64,000 nt of DNA, from the NCBI GenBank assembly GCA_963837515.1, contig CAWINT010000005.1, positions 62,001 through 126,000 on the forward strand. Direction: 5' to 3'. Source of the stretch: RYN-230 sp963837515 (GTDB lineage Bacteria > Actinomycetota > Actinomycetes > Streptosporangiales > Streptosporangiaceae). Position numbers and translations under genes: made by a program. Below are positions 9,088 to 17,636 of this stretch, in pieces (the first letter of the stretch is position 1; each line of letters begins with the position of its first letter). The notes below the pieces were generated by a model. It had not been told where the DNA came from. It did not search any database and was given only the letters and a program-made list of their open reading frames with translations.

Positions 9088-10899
9088 ATGTCCACGCCCG
9101 CCCCGGCTGATTTCGCCGATCGCGCTGACTTCGCCAATGCTGATCGGGGATTTCTCGGCACGCTGGAGCCGATGGTCATCAAGGCCGCGGACGGCCGCGT
9201 GGTCTGGGACATGGACTCCTGGGGATTCCTGGCGGGTGACTGCCCGGAGACGGCAAATCCCAGCTTGTGGCGGCAGGCTCAGCTCACCGCCAAGCACGGC
9301 CTGTACGAGGTGACCGGCGGTATCTATCAGGTCCGCGGGTTCGACATGTCCAACATGACGCTGGTCGAAAGCGATCACGGGGTCATCGTCATCGATCCGC
9401 TGATCTCCCAGGAAACCGCGGCGGCGGCCATCGCCTTGTACCGGCGGCACCGCGGCGACCGGGCCGTCACGGCGGTGATCTACACGCACTCGCACATCGA
9501 CCACTTCGGCGGGGTACTGGGCGTGGCCGGCGCCGGGACCGGCGTCCCGATCATCGCGCCGGAGCACTTCCTGGAGCACGTGGTGTCGGAGAACGTGTAC
9601 GCCGGCGCGGCGATGCTGCGGCGCGCCTACTACTACAGCGCCATGGGCGTGCCCAAGGCCGCGACGGGCACGCTGGGGATCGGCCTGGGTGCGGGCGGTT
9701 CGACCGGCACGACCGGCCTGATCCCGCCGACCATCGAGATCACCCGCACCGGCCAGGAGGAACTCCTCGACGGGGTCCGGATCGTCTTCCAGCTGACGCC
9801 CGGGACCGAGGCGCCGGCCGAGATGAACTTCTACTTCCCCGGCCACCGGGCGCTGTGCATGGCCGAGAACGCCACCCATAATCTGCACAACCTCCTGACG
9901 CTGCGCGGGGCGCAGGTCCGCGACCCGCGGATCTGGTCCCGCTACCTGTCCCAGGCGATCGAGCTGTTCGCCCGCGACGCGGACGTGGAGTTCTCCTCAC
10001 ACCACTGGCCCACCTGGGGTACCGAGGGGATCATCAGCTACCTGACCCAGCAGCGCGACCTGTACGCGTACCTGCACGACCAGACGCTGCGGCTGATCAA
10101 CCAGGGCTACGTCGGCAGCGAGATCGCCGAGCTGATCCAGCTGCCGCCCGCGCTGGACCGGGCCTGGGCCGCCCGTGGCTACTACGGATCGGTGAACCAC
10201 AACGTCAAGGCCATCTACCAGCGCTATCTCGGCTGGTACGACGCCAACCCCGCCCACCTGTGGCAGCACCCCCCGGAGGCCGCCGCGGCCCGGTACGTGC
10301 AAGCTCTCGGCGGCACCGGCGCGACGGTCGCCCGGGCCCGCGAGTTCTACGACCGGGGCGACCTGCGGTTCGCCGCCGAACTGGCCAGCCACGCCGTGTT
10401 CGCCGACCCGCAGAACGGCCCGGCACGCGAGCTGCTCGCTGAGGTCCTGGAGCGCCTCGGCTACGGAGCGGAAAACGCCACCTGGCGCAACAGCTACCTC
10501 ATGGGCGCCCGCGAGCTGCGCACGGACCGCATCGAGCACACCGAGGTCAGCAGCGCGGGCCTGGCCCCGGCCCTGACCGTCACCCAGCTGTTCGACTCGA
10601 TCGCCATCCGCGTCAACGGTCCTAAGGCCTGGAACGAACGCCTGACGGTCGGCTGGCACTTTACCGACACCCATGAGAACTACCGGATGGAACTCAGCAA
10701 TGGGGCCCTCATCCACTACCCCACCACCGGCAACCAGGCCGCCGACCTGACCGTTACCTTGACCAGGCCGCAGCTGCTGCAGCTGCTGGCCACCGCCAGG
10801 CCCGAGGGGGCCGGCCTCTCCGGGGACCCCGCCGTCCTGGGACGCCTGATGGCGCTGATCGACGACCCCGACCCTGACTTCCCAGTCGTCGTCCCCTAG
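9088..10899 (+). CDS. Alkyl sulfatase, metallo-beta-lactamase fold (BDS1/SdsA1 family)
   Basis: A Zn-dependent hydrolase of about 603 residues that would cleave long-chain alkyl sulfate esters to alcohol and sulfate. The metal motif THSHIDHFGG is at residues 132-141, preceded by a metallo-beta-lactamase N-terminal half. A helical dimerisation domain follows (about 340-480), and an SCP2-like lipid-binding domain closes the protein (from about 490), the order seen in SdsA1. No signal peptide is evident after the ATG at 9088, so a cytoplasmic location is likely. The start is supported by AAGGAGG at 9076-9082; an upstream GTG in frame lacks a site. It stands alone between the 26-bp repeat and a long palindrome. 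Confidence 0.87.
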   Translation: MSTPAPADFADRADFANADRGFLGTLEPMVIKAADGRVVWDMDSWGFLAGDCPETANPSLWRQAQLTAKHGLYEVTGGIYQVRGFDMSNMTLVESDHGVIVIDPLISQETAAAAIALYRRHRGDRAVTAVIYTHSHIDHFGGVLGVAGAGTGVPIIAPEHFLEHVVSENVYAGAAMLRRAYYYSAMGVPKAATGTLGIGLGAGGSTGTTGLIPPTIEITRTGQEELLDGVRIVFQLTPGTEAPAEMNFYFPGHRALCMAENATHNLHNLLTLRGAQVRDPRIWSRYLSQAIELFARDADVEFSSHHWPTWGTEGIISYLTQQRDLYAYLHDQTLRLINQGYVGSEIAELIQLPPALDRAWAARGYYGSVNHNVKAIYQRYLGWYDANPAHLWQHPPEAAAARYVQALGGTGATVARAREFYDRGDLRFAAELASHAVFADPQNGPARELLAEVLERLGYGAENATWRNSYLMGARELRTDRIEHTEVSSAGLAPALTVTQLFDSIAIRVNGPKAWNERLTVGWHFTDTHENYRMELSNGALIHYPTTGNQAADLTVTLTRPQLLQLLATARPEGAGLSGDPAVLGRLMALIDDPDPDFPVVVP

Positions 10900-10933
10900 A
10901 TCGGGGGCTGCGCCCGGGAGCCGACGGGGGTTC

Positions 10934-10982
10934 GCGCCGGGTAGCCGACGTGGTCAAGTTGACCACGTCGGCTACCCGGCGC
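10934..10982. terminator. Perfect 24-bp inverted repeat, probable terminator of the sulfatase gene
   Basis: Arms 10934-10957 and 10959-10982 match perfectly around one central base, 35 bp after the sulfatase stop. Such a long hairpin without a T-run is typical of actinobacterial terminators. Its near-perfect symmetry also allows a protein-binding site. In the rest of the gap (10900-11209) I see only the short palindrome at 11164. Confidence 0.6.
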
Positions 10983-11163
10983 CGTGGCAGAAACCCGCTG
11001 ACGGTCGTCTCCGACCAGCGGGCGAGGGCCCCCCGCCCTCGCTGCCCGTCCCTGAGGAGTCCCTGGGCCCCGCGTCGGTCGAGTCCAGTTATATCCGGAC
11101 GATGAGCCCCAGAGTCCACCCCGGGAACCTATTGGGCAGGTCCTTGCCGGGCCTTGCGTCTCC

Positions 11164-11181
11164 CATGCAAGAACTTGCATG
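11164..11181. repeat. Short perfect palindrome, CATGCAAG-AA-CTTGCATG
   Basis: Eight-base arms separated by AA, about 30 bp beyond the stop of the receiver-like gene at 11210. It could be a weak terminator or an operator. It is more AT-rich than its surroundings. Confidence 0.5.
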
Positions 11182-11209
11182 CGGCCCCGGCGGCCCGGGC
11201 TGACCAGCC

Positions 11210-12025
11210 TCACCTGGCCGCGGGCAGCCGCTCCGGGGCAATGGGGGCATCGGTGGGGCAGGTCGCCTCGTGCCGCGCCATGACGCGGGCCGCGATGTCG
11301 TCATGGCCGTTACGGCGGCACCAGCTCAGGATGTAACGCGCATGTTCACCGCACCACCGGTAAACGACTTCCGGCGTCATCTTGAGTTCCGGGTTGTGCT
11401 CGCCGCGGCTGCGTATGAGCGGCCCGAGGTAATCGACAATTTTGGCGGCCGTGTCATATCCCACGTGCGCGGAACTGGCCAGCGTCTCATGGTTGACAGC
11501 CTGGCCCGAGGCGATCGCCCCGGCCAATCGGGCCGCCGTTGCGCCCTTCCCCCGGCTGAAATAAGCGTGGATCCGCGGGATAGCCGGCGGGCTGTCGCTC
11601 CGCGGGTACTCGGGACCCATCAGATTGTCGCCCCGGACGGCAATGTTGACCGCGTCTATGAGCGGCTGGGGACCCGTCGCCTTCCGGTAGATACCGACCA
11701 CTTCGGGCTGCTCGACGGCCTCGTCGAGGTGATCGCGCTCAATTCCATGACCCTGGGCGGCGAAGATCACCGGCGCCTGCCTCCGCGTGCTCCGCAGGAT
11801 GTTCAGCACGTCAAGCCCGTCGAATGAGTACTCGATCGCGTAGTCATTCCAGGTGAGGTCGGCGACCACCACGTCGAACCTCAGCCGGTCGCTGACCGCG
11901 CGGTCCACCGCCGCCTTGTCCTCAGCGATCCGCACCGTGGCGTCCGCCATGGACTGGCGCAGCAGGGGTTCAATGATCTTTCCCAGCGCGGCAGCGACCA
12001 GCAGACGTGGGCCGTCGTCCCGCAT
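11210..12025 (-). CDS. Orphan response-regulator-like protein
   Basis: About 271 residues. The first 120 look like a CheY-type receiver: a strand ending DVVVADLTW supplies a candidate phospho-acceptor Asp, and YRKATG supplies the conserved Lys position. Residues 140-260 form a helical domain with AHVGYDTAAKIVDYL, compatible with a DNA-binding fold, but I cannot assign it to NarL, OmpR or another output class. No histidine kinase is adjacent. I prefer the ATG at 12025, with GGAGGGTAGG upstream; an ATG at 12046 is also possible. It is divergent from the aldolase gene. Confidence 0.55.
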   Translation of the reverse strand: MRDDGPRLLVAAALGKIIEPLLRQSMADATVRIAEDKAAVDRAVSDRLRFDVVVADLTWNDYAIEYSFDGLDVLNILRSTRRQAPVIFAAQGHGIERDHLDEAVEQPEVVGIYRKATGPQPLIDAVNIAVRGDNLMGPEYPRSDSPPAIPRIHAYFSRGKGATAARLAGAIASGQAVNHETLASSAHVGYDTAAKIVDYLGPLIRSRGEHNPELKMTPEVVYRWCGEHARYILSWCRRNGHDDIAARVMARHEATCPTDAPIAPERLPAAR

Positions 12026-12204
12026 CGACCTACCCTCCGCTGGCATGGGCGACTCCCGCCGCGCGCTGGCACGTAATTGGGCAAGCGTAGCCGGTGCGCC
12101 TCAGTGAGCTTGCTGATGGCCAGCTGGCCCGCCCTGGACGGCCGCCCGGTGGACAGCCGGGACGTCAGGTCCGGGGATCGCGCCATGCGCCGACTGGTCC
12201 GCCG

Positions 12205-12235
12205 TTGACGTGCGGTAATCCCGGTGAGGCAGAAT
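12205..12235 (+). promoter_or_regulatory. Possible promoter of the aldolase gene
   Basis: TTGACG at 12205-12210 and CAGAAT at 12230-12235, spaced 19 bases. The ATG at 12243 would lie 7 bases after the -10, the leaderless arrangement seen at 8739. The -10 is poor and the spacing long, so this is tentative. Confidence 0.25.
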
Positions 12236-13148
12236 GGGGAAGATGAACGAGACGCAGCGCAGCAAGGTCAGCACCGGGGCCGGCTTCTTCGCCGCCCTCG
12301 ACCAGAGTGGCGGCAGCACCCCCAAGGCGCTGGCGCACTACGGCATCGCCGGCGACCGTTACGGCTCCGAGCCGGAGATGTTCGACCTGGTGCACGCGAT
12401 GCGGACCCGCGTGCTGACCAGCCCGGCGTTCGGCGGCTCCCGGGTGCTCGCCGCGATCCTGTTCGAGCAGACGATGGAGCGGGACGTGGGCGGCGTGCCG
12501 ACCGCCCGGTACCTGTGGGAGGGCAAGAACGTGGTGCCCTTCCTGAAAGTTGACCAGGGCCTGGCCGCGGAGCAGGACGGCGTGCGGCTCATGAAGCCCA
12601 TCGGCATCCTCGATGACCTGCTCGGGCGGGCCCGCCAGCACCAGGTCTTCGGCACCAAGATGCGTTCGGTGATCAACGATGCCAACGAAGCCGGCGTCGC
12701 GGCCATCGTCGATCAGCAGTTCGGCTACGCCGACCGGATCCTCGCGGCCGGGCTGGTCCCGATCCTCGAGCCCGAGGTCAGCATCGGCAGCCCGGACAAG
12801 GAACAGGCGGAGGCGCTGCTGCGCGATGCCCTGCACAGGCACCTCGACGCGCTGCCGGCGCAGGCCACGGTCATGTTCAAGCTCACCATCCCGACGGAGC
12901 CGGGCCTGTACGCCGGCCTGGCGTCCGATCCGCGGGTGCTGCGGGTGCTGGCCTTGTCGGGTGGCTACAGCCGCGATGAGGCCTGCGCCCGGCTGGCCCG
13001 CGAGCCCGCCATGATCGCCAGCTTCTCCCGGGCGCTGCTGGAAGGGCTCACCGAGAGCCAGACCGACGAGCAGTTCAACGCGCAGCTGGAATCCTCGATC
13101 GAGCAGATCTTCCAGGCCTCCGTGGCCAAGCAGCCCCTCACCTCCTGA
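12234..13148 (+). CDS. Fructose-bisphosphate aldolase, class I
   Basis: A glycolytic/gluconeogenic enzyme splitting fructose 1,6-bisphosphate through a Lys Schiff base. It matches the short bacterial class I type of about 296 residues: AALDQSGGSTPKAL near the N-terminus, LEPEV near residue 179, and the Schiff-base Lys candidate in FKLTIP near 215. The ATG at 12234 has GGTGAGG four bases upstream. The ATG at 12243 fits the usual family N-terminus (MNETQRS) and could be a leaderless start. Its 3' end overlaps the convergent serine hydrolase gene by 11 bases. Confidence 0.87.
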   Translation: MGKMNETQRSKVSTGAGFFAALDQSGGSTPKALAHYGIAGDRYGSEPEMFDLVHAMRTRVLTSPAFGGSRVLAAILFEQTMERDVGGVPTARYLWEGKNVVPFLKVDQGLAAEQDGVRLMKPIGILDDLLGRARQHQVFGTKMRSVINDANEAGVAAIVDQQFGYADRILAAGLVPILEPEVSIGSPDKEQAEALLRDALHRHLDALPAQATVMFKLTIPTEPGLYAGLASDPRVLRVLALSGGYSRDEACARLAREPAMIASFSRALLEGLTESQTDEQFNAQLESSIEQIFQASVAKQPLTS

Positions 13149-14304
13149 GCGCGGCGGCGATGGCGTGCACCGCCCCGACCGTCAGCTGCATGAGCGGCTG
13201 GCTCAGCGGTTCGGGCCAGCAGGACAGTTTGACCACCACCGTCTGCGACGGCGGGTCGATGAAGACGTGCTGGCCATTGATGCCGGAGGCGTGGAAGAAC
13301 GGCACCCGTGGATCCCGCACCCACCAGCAGTTCCGGTAGTGCGCCCCGGCCGGGAACCCCGGCGGGTTGTCACCGCCGGTGAACGCACCGGCTCCATCGG
13401 GTGCGCCCCGGACGGTGTCCTCGACCCAGGCCACCGGGACGATGCCGCCGCCGCCTCGGGCGAACAGTGACCCGAACCGGCCGAGGTCGCGCAGTGTCGC
13501 GCAGATCCCACCGTCGGCCATGGGGTTGCCCACCGGGTCGAGGGTGATCTCCGCGTCGGACTCCGCACCCATCGGCTGCCACAGTTCGCCGGCGATGAGC
13601 TCGTGCAGCCGCCGCCCGGCGGCCCGCTCGATCACCCAGGCCAGCACGTCGGTGAGGATCGACCGGTAGCGGAACGGGCCGCCGTGCGGCCCGTCGTTCC
13701 CGAGCGTGGCGAAGTAGCCGAGCGCGTCCGGCGGTGCGGGCCCGTCGCCGCGCGGCCGCCACAGGTACACGCGTTCATACCACCGCACGTCCGCGTCCGG
13801 GTCCTGGTAGTCCTCGCTGAACCGGGTGCCGGTACGCATGTCCAGCAGGTGCTGGACGGTCGCCCCAGCAAACGAGGTAGCGCCCAGTTCCGGCACGATG
13901 CGGCTGACTTCGGCCGCCGGGTCGAGCGCACCGCGGCCGGCCATGATCCCCGCTACCGCCGAGACCACCGACTTGGACACCGACATGAGCAGATGCGGCG
14001 TGCCCGGCGTCATCCCGTTGCCGTAGTGCTCGGCCACGATCCGGCCGCGGTGCAGCACCAGGAACCCGTCGGTATGGCTGGCGGCGAGGAAATCCCCGAT
14101 AGTCCAGTCGCGGTCGCCGCACCGGAAGGCCAGCCCGGAGATGTCCCGCTCCGCACGTGGCAGGGCCGGGCCGGCAGCGTGGCCGATCCGGGCGGTAGGG
14201 ACGAGCTCGCGTACATGCTGGAACGACCACCGGCTGAACGGCGCGTCCTGCCAGTTCGCGAGCGTCACCTGGGCGCCGTCCGGGAACGGCGGCGCGCCCG
14301 CCAT
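13138..14304 (-). CDS. Serine hydrolase, beta-lactamase fold (class C / NylB-like)
   Basis: About 388 residues with the active-site SxxK (SVSK) near residues 105-108 and a candidate Tyr in the WYERVY stretch near 174. Both positions and the length resemble 6-aminohexanoate-dimer hydrolase NylB (392 residues, SxxK at 112-115). It could hydrolyse an amide or ester; the substrate is not known. There is no signal peptide with the ATG at 14304. A GTG at 14367 would overlap the amidase stop as GTGA and add 21 residues encoded by a short tandem repeat. It is the last gene of the Dpp-amidase operon. Confidence 0.75.
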   Translation of the reverse strand: MAGAPPFPDGAQVTLANWQDAPFSRWSFQHVRELVPTARIGHAAGPALPRAERDISGLAFRCGDRDWTIGDFLAASHTDGFLVLHRGRIVAEHYGNGMTPGTPHLLMSVSKSVVSAVAGIMAGRGALDPAAEVSRIVPELGATSFAGATVQHLLDMRTGTRFSEDYQDPDADVRWYERVYLWRPRGDGPAPPDALGYFATLGNDGPHGGPFRYRSILTDVLAWVIERAAGRRLHELIAGELWQPMGAESDAEITLDPVGNPMADGGICATLRDLGRFGSLFARGGGGIVPVAWVEDTVRGAPDGAGAFTGGDNPPGFPAGAHYRNCWWVRDPRVPFFHASGINGQHVFIDPPSQTVVVKLSCWPEPLSQPLMQLTVGAVHAIAAALRR

Positions 14305-14313
14305 GAGACCGGC

Positions 14314-14366
14314 CGCTGCCCGCTGCCCGGTCACGCTGCCCGCTGCCCGGTCACCCTGCCCGGTCA
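14314..14366. repeat. 20-bp tandem repeat, about 2.6 copies, at a gene junction
   Basis: Copies start at 14314 and 14334, with a partial copy to 14366. The repeat lies between the amidase stop (14364) and the serine hydrolase ATG (14304). It may have arisen by slippage and blurs where the downstream gene starts. Confidence 0.75.
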
Positions 14367-15785
14367 CAGGGCCGGCCGGCGGCCGGGGGAGTCGAGCCAC
14401 GGGAAGCGTTGTTCATGCGCGGCCGCGACCCGGAACACGGTCACGTCGTCGTAGGTCCGTCCCACGACCGACAGCCCGGTCGGCACCCCGTCGCGGGACA
14501 GCCCGGACGGCACGCTCAGCACCGGGCAGCGGCTGGCGATGTTGAACGGCAGCGTCATCAGCAGGCTCAGCCAGTCGTCCCAGCGGCGGCCGTTGACCTG
14601 CACGATGTCGGCGGTGTCGTACTCGGCGGGCAGGGCCGGGATGGCGAACGTCGGGCACACCAGCGCGTCGAAGCGGTCCAGCAGATCGCCCAGCGGCACG
14701 TAGAGCTGTGCTTCCAGCGCCAGCCCGGCCACGAGATCCTCCTTGCGGATCTGGGCGCTCTCCTCGATGAAGCGCCGGGCGTAGGGGGTCAGGTCGGTAG
14801 CGTGCTGCTCATACAGTTCCTGTACCGACGGGCCGAAGATCATGCCGAAATGGATGCGGGCCGCCCGGGTGATGTCGTCCAGCCGCCAGGGCAGCGTGAC
14901 CTCTTCCACCGCCGCGCCGGCCTCGCGCAGCCGCTCCGCGGCGGCGCGGGTGTTCGCGGCCACGTCGTCGTCCACCTGGTAGCAGCCCAGATCAGCCGAC
15001 AGCGCGATCCGCAGCCCCGCGACCGGCGGCAGCCGCTCCGGGATCTCCACCTTCGGCCGCAGCGAGGCGACGTCGTGCGGGTGCGGCCCGGCGATCACGT
15101 TCTCCAGCAGCGCGCAGTCGGCCACGGTCCGGGCCAGCGGGCCCTCGTGGCAGTAATGATCCAGGTTGAAGATCTCCACCTCCGGCACCCGCCCGTACGG
15201 CGGCTTGAACCCGGTCACGCCGCAGAACGCGGCCGGAATCCGGATGGAGCCGCCGATGTCGGAGCCGGTCGCCAGGGTGGCCGTGCCGGCCGCGAGGGCG
15301 GCCGCCGAGCCGCCGCTCGACCCACCCGGCGAGCAGGCGGCCTGCCACGGGTTACGGGTGACGCCCCACAGCTTCGTCCAGGTGAACGGGGCGCAGGAGA
15401 ATTCGGGGGTGGTGGTGCGGGCGTGCACGATCCCGCCGGCGTCCAGGATCCGCTGCGCGAAGGCCGCGGTCTGGTCGGCGACCACCTCGCGCAGCGGCAG
15501 CGAGCCGAGCGTGCTGGGCTGCCCGGCGATGGGCGCCTCTTCCTTGACCGCCACGGGCAGGCCCTCGAGTGGCCGGGGCAGTGCGCCGTTGCCTGCGTAA
15601 CGAGCCTCGGCCTCTCCCGCCTGCGCCAGCGCCTCCTCGTAACGGGTGACCGCGAAGGCGTTGATGACCGGTTCCACCGCCTCGGCCCGCTCGATCACGG
15701 CGCTGACCAGCTCCACCGGGGACAGCTCCCGGGTGCGGAACAGCCGCAGCGCGTCGGCCGCGGACAGGTAGGCCAGGTCGTTCAT
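14364..15785 (-). CDS. Amidase signature family hydrolase
   Basis: A 473-residue enzyme with the Ser-cisSer-Lys triad of the amidase signature family: Lys in VAVKEEAP near residue 80, the Gly/Ser loop GGSSGGSAAAL near 150-160, and the nucleophile in GSDIGGSIRIP near 178. It is cytoplasmic and hydrolyses a linear or cyclic amide. NylA, the 6-aminohexanoate cyclic dimer hydrolase, belongs to this family, but so do many other amidases. Its ATG overlaps the DppF stop (ATGA, 15782-15785), so it is coupled to the transporter. A substrate taken up by that transporter is the natural inference. Confidence 0.85.
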   Translation of the reverse strand: MNDLAYLSAADALRLFRTRELSPVELVSAVIERAEAVEPVINAFAVTRYEEALAQAGEAEARYAGNGALPRPLEGLPVAVKEEAPIAGQPSTLGSLPLREVVADQTAAFAQRILDAGGIVHARTTTPEFSCAPFTWTKLWGVTRNPWQAACSPGGSSGGSAAALAAGTATLATGSDIGGSIRIPAAFCGVTGFKPPYGRVPEVEIFNLDHYCHEGPLARTVADCALLENVIAGPHPHDVASLRPKVEIPERLPPVAGLRIALSADLGCYQVDDDVAANTRAAAERLREAGAAVEEVTLPWRLDDITRAARIHFGMIFGPSVQELYEQHATDLTPYARRFIEESAQIRKEDLVAGLALEAQLYVPLGDLLDRFDALVCPTFAIPALPAEYDTADIVQVNGRRWDDWLSLLMTLPFNIASRCPVLSVPSGLSRDGVPTGLSVVGRTYDDVTVFRVAAAHEQRFPWLDSPGRRPAL

Positions 15786-16609
15786 GCGCGCTCACCGCCG
15801 CCGGTGGCCACGGTGGCCCGGCGGGCCGGCTTCCAGCCGGGCCGTGGCACGCTGGCCCGCAGCCGCTGGGTGTAGGGGTGCTGCGGGTCGTCGAGGATGC
15901 GGGCCGTGGGGCCGTGCTCCACCACCCGGCCGCGGTGCAGCACGATCGCCTCGCCGGTGAGCTGGCGCACCACCGCCAGGTCGTGGCTGATCAGCACGTA
16001 GGACACCCCCGTGGCGTCGCGGATGTCGGCCAGCAGGTTCAGCACCTGCGCCTGGATGGACACGTCCAGTGCGGCCACCGATTCGTCGAGGATCAGCACC
16101 TGGGGCTCGGCCGCGAGGGCCCGGGCGATCGCGACGCGCTGCCGCTGCCCGCCCGAGAGGGCCCGCGGCAGCGCCCGGGCCTGGCGGGCGTCCAGCCCGA
16201 CCAGCTCGGTCAGCTCGCGGGTCCGCTGCTGGCGCCGGCCGGGCGGCCAGCCGTGATGCAGCCGCAGCACCTCGCCGATGGTGGCCTCGGCGGTCTGCCG
16301 GGGATCCAGGCTGGTGTACGGGTCCTGGAAGACGATCTGCACTTCCCGGCCCCGGCGGCGCCGGTCCCGGGCGGAGCGGGCGGCCCGGGACCGGTCGTGC
16401 CCGCACGCGGTGATGCTGCCCCGGGTGGGCCGCTCCAGCCCGACGATCATCTTCGCGATCGTGGTCTTGCCCGAGCCGGACTCGCCCACGATGGCCAGCG
16501 ACCCGGCCGGCGGCACCTGGAACGACACGTCGTCCACGGCGACCAGCGGGCCGAACTCCTTGCGCAGGCCGGCCACGGTCAGCACCGGTACCGGGCCGGC
16601 GTCAGGCAT
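15782..16609 (-). CDS. dppF: Oligopeptide ABC transporter ATP-binding protein (DppF/OppF-like)
   Basis: About 275 residues with Walker A GESGSGKT near residue 42, signature LSGGQRQRVAIARAL, Walker B VLILDESVAALDVS and switch SHDLAVV. It ends with the short C-terminal region of the peptide transporter ATPases. The ATG at 16609 has GGGAGGG upstream and overlaps the DppD gene by 8 bases. A longer reading of the frame would cover most of the DppD C-terminus in a wrong frame. It energises uptake with DppD, DppB and DppC. Confidence 0.88.
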   Translation of the reverse strand: MPDAGPVPVLTVAGLRKEFGPLVAVDDVSFQVPPAGSLAIVGESGSGKTTIAKMIVGLERPTRGSITACGHDRSRAARSARDRRRRGREVQIVFQDPYTSLDPRQTAEATIGEVLRLHHGWPPGRRQQRTRELTELVGLDARQARALPRALSGGQRQRVAIARALAAEPQVLILDESVAALDVSIQAQVLNLLADIRDATGVSYVLISHDLAVVRQLTGEAIVLHRGRVVEHGPTARILDDPQHPYTQRLRASVPRPGWKPARRATVATGGGERA

Positions 16610-17636
16610 CGGTGCCCTCCCGTACCGGGGCCCCGCGTAGCTGCCCGCGCAGCTCGGGTGCCCGCAGGCAGCGGGCCAGGCCACCGTCCAGACCGGCCAC
16701 CGGCGGGGCGCCGGCCCGGCAGGCGTCCTGCGCGTAGCCGCACCGGGGCGCGAACGCGCACTCCTCGGCCGGTGCCTCGAACGCCGACAGCGGCCGGCCG
16801 GGGATGGCGCGCAGCCGGTGCGCGGTCTGGGTGATGTCCGGCCGGGCACCGGCCAGCGCGGCCGTGTAGGGGTGCAGCGGGTCGTCGTGCAGCCGCGCGG
16901 AACTGCGCACCTCGACGATCTGCCCGGCGTACATGACCGCGGTCCGGTCGCAGATCGCGGCGGCGAGTTCCAGGTCGTGCGTGATGAACAGCATGGCCAG
17001 CCCGAACTCGCGGCGCAGCTCGTCCAGGATCGCCATGACCTCGGCCTGCGTCGTGACGTCCAGCGCGGTCGTCGGCTCGTCCGCGAGCAGCAGCCGGGGC
17101 CTGGTCAGCAGCGCCGTGGCGATCATCACCCGCTGCAGCATCCCGCCGGACAGCTCGTGCGGGTACTGGCGGAGCCGCCGCGGGCCGTCCTCGATGCCCA
17201 CCTGCCCGAGCATGCTGACGGCCCGGGACCGGGCTTCGCCGGCCGCCACGCCCAGGTTGGCGCGCAGCGCCTCGGTCATGAAGTCGCCGATCCGGCGCAC
17301 CGGGTTGATGTGCGCCCGCGGATCCTGGAAGATCATCGCGACCTCGCTGCGGTACCGGCGCAGCGCGGGCCCGGACAGGGCGCCCACCAGCTGCCCGGCG
17401 AACCGTATCTCGCCGCTCGTCTCGGCCCCGCGCGGCAGCAGCCGGTCGATCGTCCGGGCCGTCATCGACTTGCCCGACCCGGATTCGCCGACCAGCCCGA
17501 GCGCCTCGCCCGCCCGCACCGTGAAGCTCACGTCCCGCAGGACCGGCCGCCGGGCGCCGTCGACGGTCAGCCGCACGGTCAGGCCGTCAACCGCCAGCAG
17601 CGGCCCGTCCCCGGCAGGCCCGGGCGCCGCGGTCAT
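16602..17636 (-). CDS. dppD: Oligopeptide ABC transporter ATP-binding protein (DppD/OppD-like)
   Basis: About 344 residues with Walker A GESGSGKS near residue 45, signature ELSGGMLQRVMIA and Walker B LLLADEPTTALDVT. The C-terminal region has the clustered Cys (CAFAPRCGYAQDAC) that bind an iron-sulfur cluster in DppD/OppD. The ATG at 17636 overlaps the DppC stop by one base (TGATG). A GTG three bases earlier is also possible. Confidence 0.9.
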   Translation of the reverse strand: MTAAPGPAGDGPLLAVDGLTVRLTVDGARRPVLRDVSFTVRAGEALGLVGESGSGKSMTARTIDRLLPRGAETSGEIRFAGQLVGALSGPALRRYRSEVAMIFQDPRAHINPVRRIGDFMTEALRANLGVAAGEARSRAVSMLGQVGIEDGPRRLRQYPHELSGGMLQRVMIATALLTRPRLLLADEPTTALDVTTQAEVMAILDELRREFGLAMLFITHDLELAAAICDRTAVMYAGQIVEVRSSARLHDDPLHPYTAALAGARPDITQTAHRLRAIPGRPLSAFEAPAEECAFAPRCGYAQDACRAGAPPVAGLDGGLARCLRAPELRGQLRGAPVREGTDA

